Shown: in pieces, positions 17,201 to 24,947 of the stretch
How positions within the stretch are numbered: position 1 is the first letter of the stretch
How the letters are laid out: the number at the start of each line of letters is the position of its first letter
From: Bifidobacterium jacchi
GTDB lineage: Bacteria; Actinomycetota; Actinomycetes; Actinomycetales; Bifidobacteriaceae
DNA: 64,000 nucleotides
Assembly (NCBI RefSeq): GCF_009078285.1
Contig: NZ_RQSP01000012.1
Coordinates: 1 to 64,000, forward strand
Direction: 5' to 3'
The notes under the pieces: model-generated
The model's database searches: none
Seen by the model: only the letters and a program-made list of their open reading frames with translations
What the model was told of the DNA's origin: nothing
Translations under genes and position numbers: made by a program

Positions 17201-18601
17201 CCAATCCACGCATTCCAACGCGACTGCTTTCTGCGTCAACTCGTTGCGCAAACGGATTTCCAGATTCGTGCCGTACAGGCTCTGCTCGCGTCCCAGACGG
17301 GGAATGTAGAACTCGCGTCGTTCCTTCGGTGTGCGATCCTTCGTGAACGCTTTCGACGTGAACAGGAACCGGAACGAATCCAACGATTCCAACTGCTCGC
17401 GCAGCTCACGGTACGCGTACATCGAAAACAGCGAGGCCGCCACCGACATGCGATCGCCGTGCCGGATCGTGCGTACGAGATCGTCCTTCACCAGCGACGT
17501 GCGATTGTCGATCATGCCGTAAGCGTTCATGCCATAGGTATTCATAGGTGGTGTGCCTTTGCTCGGTGTGTTATTACGATGTGTGTTGGTTCTTTTCGAG
17601 CTTTTGCGCTGTGTGTTGGTGCGTTGTGTGTCGTTGCGTTTCGTGTCTGTGTTGCGTTTCGTGTCTTTGGTCTGATTGATCGGATCATCGGAGGGCGGGG
17701 CTGCAATGGCGGAATCCGCCACGGCCGCAGCCGTGGGCTTCTCCTGTTCGAGCACGATGAAATGGTACGTCGACCAGCCGGATGATGCGTCCACGCTGGC
17801 TTGCGCAAGCGTTCCGTCGGACAGCGGAAGCTGGTAGAAGTGTGGCATGGTCGGGTTGCGTTCAAGGTGGAACCGACGCAGTGCCTCCAGTTCTCCGGGT
17901 GTAAGTTCGCCTTCATATTCCGCCTTGCCGTCGGAATATGCGCGCACATTCAGCTTGTCGTCTTTGATCAGGGTCACGGTTCCCGGGTGTCGTAGAAAAT
18001 CCGCCATGCGCCTTGCCACGACCGGGCGCGAGGCTCGAATGAGTTTTGACCGGGATTTCCGCCCTTGCTCGAATACGAGATTCACCGTAGCGGCATTGAC
18101 CTCTGAGCCGTTGAGCGCGTGGCGCACATATGATTCCGACAACAGTGCAAGGGAGGCGAAGCGATTGCACGCCGACTCCTCTATGCGCTTGTTCTCGGCA
18201 CCGTCCTCGATGAGCTCGAGCACATGCGCCAGATTCTCGTCCGTCTGCTGCAGAAAGTGCCCGAGCTCATGCATGAGGGTGAAGTTGCGGCGAGCGGTGT
18301 ATTCTCCTTTTCGAAATTGCACTTGGATCAGACTCCGCTCGCCGGGTGTGAGTGCAAGACTGAACAATCCCAGAAGCCCGGCCTCCGCCTGATCGTCCAC
18401 CGTGGCGTACGCGTTGTGTCCGGCGGCGCTGTCCGCGATCGACTCGACGTATTGGATGCGGACCTCGTTCTTCCACTGATCCGCGATTCTGGCCGGGTCG
18501 ACATTGTCTGCCGGCGGGAAATCGGGGTGCAGGGATGAGGCCAAGGCGAGCATGGCCCGCGCTTGCTGTTCCACAACGAGGAATTCTTTCGCTTGTGACA
18601 T
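14213..18601 (-). CDS. ImmA/IrrE-type metallopeptidase fused to SNF2-family helicase
   Basis: 1462-residue two-part protein. Residues 1-160 carry the zinc motif HELGHF (111-116) and IEESACNRFASLALL (about 140-154), typical of ImmA/IrrE regulator-cleaving peptidases. Residues about 300-352 are a repetitive Thr/Lys/Arg/Asn linker. From about 363 there is a degenerate PLD-like region without a visible HxK motif, then the helicase: Walker A ADSVGLGKT (634-642), DESHNF (725-730), SATP (767-770) and IVQRFGRVDRIG near 1200. No ribosome binding site precedes internal ATG 17545 or 17515, so the fusion looks genuine. The gene is followed by DUF4391. Confidence 0.85.
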   Translation of the reverse strand: MSQAKEFLVVEQQARAMLALASSLHPDFPPADNVDPARIADQWKNEVRIQYVESIADSAAGHNAYATVDDQAEAGLLGLFSLALTPGERSLIQVQFRKGEYTARRNFTLMHELGHFLQQTDENLAHVLELIEDGAENKRIEESACNRFASLALLSESYVRHALNGSEVNAATVNLVFEQGRKSRSKLIRASRPVVARRMADFLRHPGTVTLIKDDKLNVRAYSDGKAEYEGELTPGELEALRRFHLERNPTMPHFYQLPLSDGTLAQASVDASSGWSTYHFIVLEQEKPTAAAVADSAIAAPPSDDPINQTKDTKRNTDTKRNDTQRTNTQRKSSKRTNTHRNNTPSKGTPPMNTYGMNAYGMIDNRTSLVKDDLVRTIRHGDRMSVAASLFSMYAYRELREQLESLDSFRFLFTSKAFTKDRTPKERREFYIPRLGREQSLYGTNLEIRLRNELTQKAVALECVDWIRRKGARFMSFDEETGFPRFLAVERADGDASGYMPFNEFSTTQLGVTKHAASPAYTSFVMKQDAAQTQGLLTMFDQAWNSNQVHDVTEAVIDGIERMYRENPPELVYYKALYRIFSEFLEDVDEDVLPKEGTGFRESRIWKMLYDFQKDAAVSIINKLETYNGCILADSVGLGKTFTALAVIKYFESRNRNVLVLCPKKLKDNWVTYRSNATNNPIAEDRLRYDVLYHTDLSRSKGDTIMNIPIERINWGGYDLVVIDESHNFRNGNDSAVKADSKENRYKRLLDKVIHSGVRTKVLMLSATPVNNRFRDLENQLRLAYEGNDDDWTVKLGLSTDIDNVFKNAQKAYSAWSKLDPKERTTANLMDRLDFNFFKVLDQVTVARSRKHIQRYYDMNAIGKFPNRLKPISVRPKLSTQAGAVTYDQIYDELDKLSLTLYMPSEFILESRRAKYFEGEGESLTTSGRETGVRKLMATNLLKRFESSMHSFRLTLERVLGYMKATVEVIDRYEEYRRQHRDTSMFKDIDADSFDAGFDFDQDDDEQMEFTTQGRKQFALSDMNWKDWRRYIQADITVINELLTMIGGIDAGHDAKLQQLYRTIRAKVEHPINPGNRKLLVFTAFADTADYLYEHVSAYAKTLGMETAEVTGSRPGRCTLKKVGSDMSDILACFSPISKEREATMAGRGLDDQNIDILIATDCISEGQNLQDCDEMVNYDIHWNPVRIVQRFGRVDRIGSKNERIQLVNYWPDVDLDKYLRLKDRVEARMRLTVLTSTGDDDYINENEKGDLAYRANQLKQMQNEIPDLEDVEGGISITDLGLNEFRMDLVAYHQQNPDIEHTPDGIDAVVEGDEPGIMFALKNVNEGINTSGSNRLHPYYLVHVGSDGTILHGHLEPKACLDLMRMLCKGNDEPDDHACRIYNRMTKNGKDMSRASRLLQEAVSGIIKADSQSAADSFLTTGMADFLAPTVQGIDDFELICFLVILPKQSHRTVRSQDNE

Positions 18602-18691
18602 GTCTGCCTTAGCTGTAGTGGACTGTGAGTGGACTGTAGTGACGATTGCTGTTGGGGAATGCCAGTCTTGATGTGCTGCTTGGCGCGTTGC

Positions 18692-19681
18692 CTAATGCGC
18701 TGCTGGGGTCGTTACCTGATGTGCCTCTTGATTCGCCGCAGCCTCGATCTCGTCGGCCGCCTTATGCAGCGCGCCTCGTATAGCACTGATGCCATGTCCG
18801 TTGACTCGCGCGGCGAGCTCGAACTGGGCCTTGCGGGCAAGGCTCTCGCGCGGATCCGCCGTTGCATTGGCTGCGGCAAGAATGTCGGCGACTTCACGCC
18901 AGCGAGGCTGTTCGGCTTCGATGAGATAGCCGGAACTGACATGGGACTCGTATGGCGATTGCGGGAATCCGGCTTCCGTCATCAGCCGCTGCTGTTCCGG
19001 GCTGAGCGCCATGCCTCGGCTCACGGCGAGGCGCTGTCCGGGAAGCATGTGCAGCACGGTTTTCAATGCGTTGCTGTATGCCTCCAGCTCCTCCTTGGAA
19101 TGCCGAGGAGACTGATCGTCGTCATGCAGTTTCGGCAGCTTGTCGCACAGCGCGCGCCACTGGAGCAGCACGGCGATGGTGTATTCGCGGTTCTCCACGA
19201 ACATGTCATCCTTCTTGGGTGAATCCACGCCGCGGCGCAGCCGGTCATGCGGGTCGGCCAGCGAGGGGTCGTCGGCGAGAATGGCATCCACCGTTGCGGG
19301 CTTGAATTCCTTAAGCGGCCTGATCAGCACTCTGACCGGAATGTAGGCGGGAATATGCGGCCATGCGACCATGGGCTCGCCAAGGGGAGATCCCTGCTCG
19401 ATGACCAGCGAGTCATCGGTCTCCGCCCGCAGATCGGTGGACAGCGGGATGATCTGGGCCATGCGAGGGTCGTCGGCGTCCACGCCTGCAATGAGCACAT
19501 ACATATCGTGCTCCTCATCCGTGGCTATCCACAGTTGGCCTTTTTTCACGCCGTCCTGAAGCTGGCGCGCGATGCGCTCCGGGGAGAACAGGTCGTCGCT
19601 GGGCTCGACGAGTTCGTGGTCGATGTTGTCGGGGTCGCGGTAGAGGGCGAGGATTTCGCTGAGTGTGAGTGTATCGTTCAT
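18692..19681 (-). CDS. Hypothetical protein of defence island
   Basis: 329-residue acidic protein with no recognised domain. ATG 19681 is preferred because AAGGA precedes it closely; a longer form from 19702 is possible. No signal peptide or membrane segment was seen. It sits 90 bases upstream of the ImmA-SNF2 gene and 45 bases after the gene at 19727-20935, on the same strand, so the three are probably one operon. Co-location with a regulator-cleaving peptidase suggests a regulatory set, but this is inference. Confidence 0.5.
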   Translation of the reverse strand: MNDTLTLSEILALYRDPDNIDHELVEPSDDLFSPERIARQLQDGVKKGQLWIATDEEHDMYVLIAGVDADDPRMAQIIPLSTDLRAETDDSLVIEQGSPLGEPMVAWPHIPAYIPVRVLIRPLKEFKPATVDAILADDPSLADPHDRLRRGVDSPKKDDMFVENREYTIAVLLQWRALCDKLPKLHDDDQSPRHSKEELEAYSNALKTVLHMLPGQRLAVSRGMALSPEQQRLMTEAGFPQSPYESHVSSGYLIEAEQPRWREVADILAAANATADPRESLARKAQFELAARVNGHGISAIRGALHKAADEIEAAANQEAHQVTTPAAH

Positions 19682-19726
19682 TGTTTGTTCCTTAACGTGC
19701 ATTGTAACGTGTGTTGTGCGGTGTGC

Positions 19727-20935
19727 TCAGATGGTGATGTTCTTATACCGTGAATTGGCATTGATCAGCGCTTGAACGTCGGGATGCTGATCGACGAAGG
19801 CGCGTATTGCGGACTCTGATTTGAGCTTTTCGATGTGCTCCGTGTAGGCTGCTATTCTTTCGGCTGGGATCAGGGGAGCGGGAACGCGGCTTCCTCCCTG
19901 TGCATTCTCCAGTGCTGCCTCCGCCGCGTCCTCCACTGCGGTCGGAGACGTCGCCAGACGGTTCGCGGCCGGGCTCAGCCCGTTTTCGCTGTCGTCGTTA
20001 TATAGGCTCACGTTCTTGTTCGGATCGTATGGAACCAGATTGGGGTATTCGTGGATGAGCACCTGATGCAAGGTGATGAGAGGCAGCGCTCCTCTGGCGC
20101 GATCCAGCACATGGTACAGCATCGTTTCGAGTTGCCCGCGTTTGCCGAGTCTGATGCGTTGTTGGCCTGAATCAGCATTCTCGTTGATCTTGACCTCGAC
20201 GGGGTATTGGCGCGCCACGCGATAGAGCTCCGTCTCCCTGACCTCGGAGCGTTCCTGTACGCCGCCTTGGAGCGTCCACCAGTTGGCATCCGGTTGTTTC
20301 TTGGCCGTCAGTATCGCCGAGCTATGCGTGAACCTGTCGTCTCGCTCAAGCCGCTTGCGGAGGGCGTCCTTGACTTTCCCGGATTCCGTCTTGTCGTACA
20401 GCCCTTTGAACCACCCCGTGATGGAGCTGATGATGTACTTCTTGAAATGGGCGTCGTTGCGAACGAGACCGGTGGCCATTCTCTTGGCGATGCTATCGGC
20501 TCTGTCCACAATGAATTCATCCGCGTATTCCATGAAGGTGATATCGGGGACGGCACCATCCGCGGAGGCTTTCTTTATCGGCGTGGGCATGTTCGGAGGA
20601 AGCGTTCCATTGGCGAAATGCTTGTTGACCTCCTGAAGCATTACCGCGAAAATGTAGATGGAAATCCCTTCCTTGATATGCATGCCGGTGCGGATCGGCT
20701 TGTGCGTGCGGCGGCTGAGGTCGTCTTTCTGATACTCATCGACGTACTTTGTGGTGGTGGAGTCTTTGGCGACTACGTTGACCGGTGTGCTGAGGATTCT
20801 GCGCAGCTGGGTCTTCCACGCGTCTTCTTCCTTTTGCTTCGCCGTTGCCTTTGTTGCCTTCGTCGCTGCCGCTGCGGCAGACGTCTGGCGATGCTTCGGG
20901 GCCGGGCCGTCGGGTTTGCTGCCTGATGTGACCAT
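19727..20935 (-). CDS. Hypothetical protein, possibly sigma-factor-like
   Basis: 402-residue protein with AAAGGAG before ATG 20935. After an Ala/Lys-rich tail (residues 15-40), residues about 120-230 include FKKYIISSITGWFKGLYDKT and KDALRKRLERDDRF, which loosely recall actinobacterial sigma-like proteins. This resemblance is weak and from memory. It is first in a minus-strand operon with the next gene and the ImmA-SNF2 fusion. ImmA/IrrE peptidases usually cleave a regulator, so a DNA-binding partner here would make sense. Confidence 0.4.
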   Translation of the reverse strand: MVTSGSKPDGPAPKHRQTSAAAAATKATKATAKQKEEDAWKTQLRRILSTPVNVVAKDSTTTKYVDEYQKDDLSRRTHKPIRTGMHIKEGISIYIFAVMLQEVNKHFANGTLPPNMPTPIKKASADGAVPDITFMEYADEFIVDRADSIAKRMATGLVRNDAHFKKYIISSITGWFKGLYDKTESGKVKDALRKRLERDDRFTHSSAILTAKKQPDANWWTLQGGVQERSEVRETELYRVARQYPVEVKINENADSGQQRIRLGKRGQLETMLYHVLDRARGALPLITLHQVLIHEYPNLVPYDPNKNVSLYNDDSENGLSPAANRLATSPTAVEDAAEAALENAQGGSRVPAPLIPAERIAAYTEHIEKLKSESAIRAFVDQHPDVQALINANSRYKNITI

Positions 20936-21161
20936 CGTCGCTCCTTTCAGGTGCTGGTTATCAGTCTACTTTCTGTGGTCACTCGTATTAACCGGACAAT
21001 TCGTCCTGTGGGACGTGCGAGAGCAGATGCCGGAGTGGAGAGGGATATGAGGATCGGCGCGCGGGAAGACGGAATGATGCTGCGTCGATGCTGTATGTCG
21101 CAAAGGATGGTTCTTCGTCAACGGGCTTGCGCTTCGGGGACGCTGGTACGGGACTCTGGTT

Positions 21162-21363
21162 GGTCTATCTCGAAACTGAGAGGCTGATTTCGCGTGCTGC
21201 GGCGGTCTATCTCGAAACTGAGAGGCTGTCATCAGCTGACGGATCATGGTGGTTATGCCGTTTTCGGCTTGATTCCGTGCCCGTCATGGGTTCGCGTAGC
21301 CTCTCGGTTTTGAGATAGACTACCGCAGCGTTCACAATCAGCCTCTCAGTTTCGAGATAGAAC
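21162..21363. repeat. Long imperfect inverted repeat with four CTATCTCGAAACTGAGAGGCT copies
   Basis: Two direct copies start near 21163 and 21205, and two inverted copies lie at about 21298-21320 and 21339-21363. The spacers between copies also pair (both contain GCTGCGG or its complement), so the left and right halves form arms of about 65 bp around a 65-bp centre. No gene was seen in the 1-kb region 20936-21944, which also holds the features at 21594-21703. Confidence 0.8.
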
Positions 21364-21593
21364 GCAAAGGGGGCAGCTTGGTCTCGTTCGTTGCGTGTCG
21401 TTACGCGGCTCGCGAGAGCGGGATGCCGTGAACGGATGCGATCATCGCGGTCGCTGAGCCGAGGAATGGCTCGTTGGCGGCGGAATTCCATGGGAATGAT
21501 GCGGTCGGTTCAGTGTCGCAGCAGCCACGAGGTGCCATTGGGTTTCATGGATTGCCACGGAATTGCTGTCGAGCATGCGGCAAACGGGTAAAT

Positions 21594-21703
21594 CGTCCTT
21601 AACTGCGCGTGATTACGATGGTCCCGCGCAGTTAAGGACGAAAACGGGGGTGAAATCGTCCTTAACTGCGCGGCCATGTCGTAATCGCGCGCAGTTAAGG
21701 ACG
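21594..21703. repeat. Pair of 47-bp perfect-arm hairpins
   Basis: Two hairpins at 21594-21640 and 21657-21703 have 16-base arms CGTCCTTAACTGCGCG and their complement, and start 63 bp apart. Their loops are approximate reverse complements of each other, so the units face opposite ways. Downstream (about 21721-21795) the motif GGGTGTTTGCGCAGG recurs three times. All of it is non-coding. Confidence 0.85.
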
Positions 21704-21944
21704 ATATTGGGGTTCCGCAGGGTGTTTGCGCAGGGGGAGGTGGGTGTTTGCGCAGCCTGTTTGCACAGGGAGTCGGGTGTTTGCGCAGGTTGGGATGCCC
21801 GTAGAACGCCTAGGGGGAATGCTGTGGCGGCTTGCGCGGCGGATTGTCCGGTTAACAGAGGTGTAGGGACACGAAAAGCCGCGCCGCTGACCGCACATCT
21901 CGACACGAAAGATGGACGCGCGGCATAGTAATAAGGAGTCTTTC

Positions 21945-23027
21945 ATGGAGATCGAAGGAAAGAGCGTTGATAAGCCCACTGTCTCGCATGCGCCTGTTTC
22001 GCATGCGTCGGTTGCGCATGCGTCGGTTTTGCGGACGGCAGCTTCGCCGACGCCGACGCAGATGGCGGACGTCGCAGGGCGGGCGGCGAACGACGGCGGT
22101 GCCACGTCGGCGGATTCGCGGATGCCAGTCATATTGCCGGCATCCTCCACGCCACCTGTGTTTCCCATGCCGGTCGAATCGCCCACGCCGGCTGATGCGG
22201 CGAATGCGGCGGCGGCTCCGATCCGCGACGATCGCCCGCCGCTGACTGCGGGAGTCGGCAACGGCATGATCTGGGTCGGCGACACCGCCGAACCGGGTGC
22301 GCGCAAACGGCTGCAACGCGAGTTCGACAACATCGGCCGCGTGCTGGCCCGGTTCAGCATCCGCCCGTTTGCGACCCGCGTGACGCGCAATCCCGACATC
22401 TACGGCGTGTCGCACGACATCCGCCTGATGTATCGCGATTGGCAGGATGAGGGCACGTTGCAGCAGCCGCGCCCCAAGCCGCAGGACGCCGTGATGAACC
22501 AGTGGGTGTTCGATCTCGCGCATCTGCAGCGGATCGCACCCGACAACACGCAGAACATCGCGGACCTGTTCATGCGCTACGAACGCGAATCGGACGGGCG
22601 CGTCAGGCCGTGCCTGAGCGAGGGCCACTGCTACTACTCCGCCATGTATCTCGACGAGCTGGAGCAGGCGGGCATGTTCGCCCGCCCCGGCGGCGCTCGC
22701 TACAAGGGCGCTTTCGCGCTGGTGGAGGAGCGCAGCGGGCTGGTGCTGTCGGTTCCCGCGAACAGCGTGGTGTGCTGGCTGTATTTCAATGATGGCGCAG
22801 GCATCGAGATCGCCGTGTACGACGGCATCGCGGTGCGCAGGCGGATGGAGCGCTACCCCTGGTATTTCGATGCTGACGCAGCGCTCAGCGACGACGACAT
22901 CGAGCGCGACATCGCCGGCTGCGCAGACGTCTTGGATCGCTTGGAATCCGGCGACGTCGATCAGCGGGGTTTGCTTGGCATGATGCCCGCCTCCCCGTTC
23001 GCCTCGTACTGGGGGAAATCCGCCTGA
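21945..23027 (+). CDS. Hypothetical protein with low-complexity N-terminus
   Basis: 360-residue protein. AAGGAG six bases before ATG 21945 sets the start. Residues 1-105 are Ala/Ser/Pro/Thr-rich with a repeated HAPV/HASV run. From about residue 110 the sequence looks globular (GMIWVGDTAEPGARKRL, then DIRLMYRDWQDEG), with no recognised family. No membrane segment was seen. It is followed after 116 bases by the CPRHFA paralogue, so the two may be co-transcribed. Accessory function unknown. Confidence 0.5.
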   Translation: MEIEGKSVDKPTVSHAPVSHASVAHASVLRTAASPTPTQMADVAGRAANDGGATSADSRMPVILPASSTPPVFPMPVESPTPADAANAAAAPIRDDRPPLTAGVGNGMIWVGDTAEPGARKRLQREFDNIGRVLARFSIRPFATRVTRNPDIYGVSHDIRLMYRDWQDEGTLQQPRPKPQDAVMNQWVFDLAHLQRIAPDNTQNIADLFMRYERESDGRVRPCLSEGHCYYSAMYLDELEQAGMFARPGGARYKGAFALVEERSGLVLSVPANSVVCWLYFNDGAGIEIAVYDGIAVRRRMERYPWYFDADAALSDDDIERDIAGCADVLDRLESGDVDQRGLLGMMPASPFASYWGKSA

Positions 23028-23143
23028 GTCCAGTCGGCGGAGGCGTTCGGCAGAGCAGTCCTGCATCGGATGCGCATCCCGGATATCAGATGGCAGGACT
23101 CGGATAGCAAGGCATCAACAAGGATCAGCACAAGGAGCAACCA

Positions 23144-23545
23144 ATGAAAACAGCAACCATGACCGCACCCGCGGCCACCGCCGATGCGCGCACGTCAATG
23201 CATGTGTACGACATGCCGTCGTCAGGCGATGACGACGACTTCGACGACATCATCAACGACGGGTATCGCGACGACGACGGCAGGCCGCACGACGAGACCT
23301 GCGAATACGCGTTCGCGGAATGCCCGCAGCGCGCGCGATTCTGGCTGAAAAACCTCCAGGAGCGACAGGACGGCACGTACAAGGAGATCAAGCAGTTCTA
23401 CTGTCCGCGGCATTTCGCCCTGCGGCTGCACGAGATCATCGACGCCAATGCGACCAGCCATCTGTACGAGTCGCTTGGCACGCCGGCGCAGCGACGCGAT
23501 CTGATGCACCTGTTCTACGAGTCCTGGGGCCGCACCGGCATCTGA
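23144..23545 (+). CDS. Hypothetical protein with CPRHFA motif (paralogue 2)
   Basis: 133-residue protein with GGAG about 7 bases before ATG 23144. The acidic middle (DDDDFDDIINDGYRDDDG), ECPQRARFWLKNL and FYCPRHFALRLHEI mirror the protein at 984-1490, giving a shared Cys-X-CPRH arrangement that might bind metal. Function unknown. The presence of both copies in repeat-rich accessory DNA suggests duplication or related mobile elements. Confidence 0.6.
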   Translation: MKTATMTAPAATADARTSMHVYDMPSSGDDDDFDDIINDGYRDDDGRPHDETCEYAFAECPQRARFWLKNLQERQDGTYKEIKQFYCPRHFALRLHEIIDANATSHLYESLGTPAQRRDLMHLFYESWGRTGI

Positions 23546-23657
23546 CCGCGCTTCGGCATCGCCACAGCCGCCATCAGCCGGATTGCCTCAGAATGCCGGT
23601 AATGTCGGATTCTGCCTCGTGGAACGATGTTGGTGAATCTTCTTTCGCGCGAATTCA

Positions 23658-23713
23658 GCTAAGAGTGTCATGATTACCTTAATCGTGATTAAGGTAATCA
23701 TGACACTCTTAGC
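23658..23713. repeat. 56-bp hairpin with perfect 27-base arms
   Basis: GCTAAGAGTGTCATGATTAC opens the left arm, which continues CTTAATC. After a 2-base loop (GT) the exact reverse complement follows, ending GACACTCTTAGC. It is AT-rich with no T-run, so it is not a standard terminator. It stands alone between a hypothetical gene and the tandem repeat at 23811. Confidence 0.95.
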
Positions 23714-23810
23714 GTGCAAGCCGTGAGTCACGCCGCTCGTGCCGCCGTGCGCGGGTCGGCGTGTATTGTGGGTAGTCAGTGCAACAGCGGCGCGATGCGA
23801 TCGGTTGATC

Positions 23811-23979
23811 AGCCGGCCAACTGGCCAACCGGCCAACAGGCCAACAGGCCAACAGGCCAACAGGCCAACCGGCCAACTGGCCAGTCGATCAGCCGGCCAA
23901 CTGGCCAACCGGCCAACTGGCCAACTGGCCAACTGGCCAACCGGCCAGCCGATCAACTGACCAACCGGCCAACTGACCG
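23811..23979. repeat. 8-bp tandem repeat (CCAACNGG) of about 20 units
   Basis: Degenerate array of GGCCAACN units, dominated by CGGCCAAC, TGGCCAAC and AGGCCAAC. There is a second-order repeat: GATCAGCCGGCCAACTGGCC begins each half. It ends about 85 bases before the aldo/keto reductase start. It is probably length-variable. The 517-bp gene-free region 23546-24062 holds only this repeat and the palindrome at 23658. Confidence 0.9.
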
Positions 23980-24062
23980 GCAATCGGTAATATCAGCCAT
24001 ATCGGCCATCGCGCGTGCAGGCAGTGTGCAAGCAGCGTGCAACAGCAAGGAGTGTGTCTGTC

Positions 24063-24947
24063 ATGAGCGAACCCAGTGATCTCGTCGTAGCGGCCGCCGC
24101 CGCAACCATGCCGCGCATCAGATTGAACGACGGCAACCGCATCCCGCAGATCGGTCTCGGCGTGCTGCGCATCGACGACGAAGGCGTCACCCCGGTCGTC
24201 AAGGCAGCGCTCGCCGCCGGATACCGCCACATCGACGGCGCCGCCGGATACAACAACGAAGCCGGCGTCGGCCGCGCGCTCGCCGAAACCGGATTCAACA
24301 AGGGTCGCCGCCGCCGCAACCTGTGGCTGACCACCAAGCTGCGCGACTCCGAACAGGGCTACGATTCCGCGCTCAAGGCGTTCGACGACTCCCTCGCCAA
24401 ACTGCAGGTCGACTACGTTGACATGTACATGATCCACTGGCCCACCCCGTTCAACTGGCGTTCCGGCGACACGTGGAAGGCGTTCGTCAAGCTGCGCAAG
24501 GAGGAGCGCGTGAAGACGCTCGGCGTGTGCAACTTCCTCCCCGAGCATCTCGAACGACTGCACGACGAAACCGGCGAATGGCCAGCCATCAACCAGATCG
24601 AACTGCATCCGACCTGGCAGCAGCGCAACGTGGTCGAATTCTGCAAGGAGCGCGGCATCGCCGTCGAAGCGTACTCGCCGATGGCCCGCGGTGCCGATCT
24701 CAATGCCGGCGACGGCACGATCGAGCGCATCGCCAAAGCGCACAACGTGAGCCCCGCCCAGGTGATCCTGCGCTGGCACATCGAAAACGGCACGATCATC
24801 ATCCCCAAGTCGGTGCATGTGGCGCGGCAGAAGGAGAATCTCGATCTCTTCGGATTCGCGCTCACCCTGGAGGAGCATGCCGCGATCGACGCGCTCGACG
24901 GCCCCAAGCGCGCCGGCCACGATCCGCTCACGTTCACGTATGCGTGA
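24063..24947 (+). CDS. Aldo/keto reductase
   Basis: 294-residue NAD(P)H-dependent oxidoreductase of the aldo/keto reductase superfamily, reducing aldehydes or ketones in the cytoplasm. The catalytic tetrad is visible: D58 and Y63 in YRHIDGAAGYNNE, K92 in LTTKL and H125 in YMIHWP. The cofactor loop IIPKSVH is near residue 250. AAGGAG ten bases before ATG 24063 sets the start. The stop overlaps the next gene by 8 bases. The substrate cannot be predicted. The tandem repeat upstream may influence expression. Confidence 0.93.
   Translation: MSEPSDLVVAAAAATMPRIRLNDGNRIPQIGLGVLRIDDEGVTPVVKAALAAGYRHIDGAAGYNNEAGVGRALAETGFNKGRRRRNLWLTTKLRDSEQGYDSALKAFDDSLAKLQVDYVDMYMIHWPTPFNWRSGDTWKAFVKLRKEERVKTLGVCNFLPEHLERLHDETGEWPAINQIELHPTWQQRNVVEFCKERGIAVEAYSPMARGADLNAGDGTIERIAKAHNVSPAQVILRWHIENGTIIIPKSVHVARQKENLDLFGFALTLEEHAAIDALDGPKRAGHDPLTFTYA

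Noticed and set aside
14213-18601. Separate helicase gene starting at ATG 17545 or 17515
   Set aside because: Neither start has a Shine-Dalgarno sequence and the frame is continuous, so a fused protein is the simpler reading.
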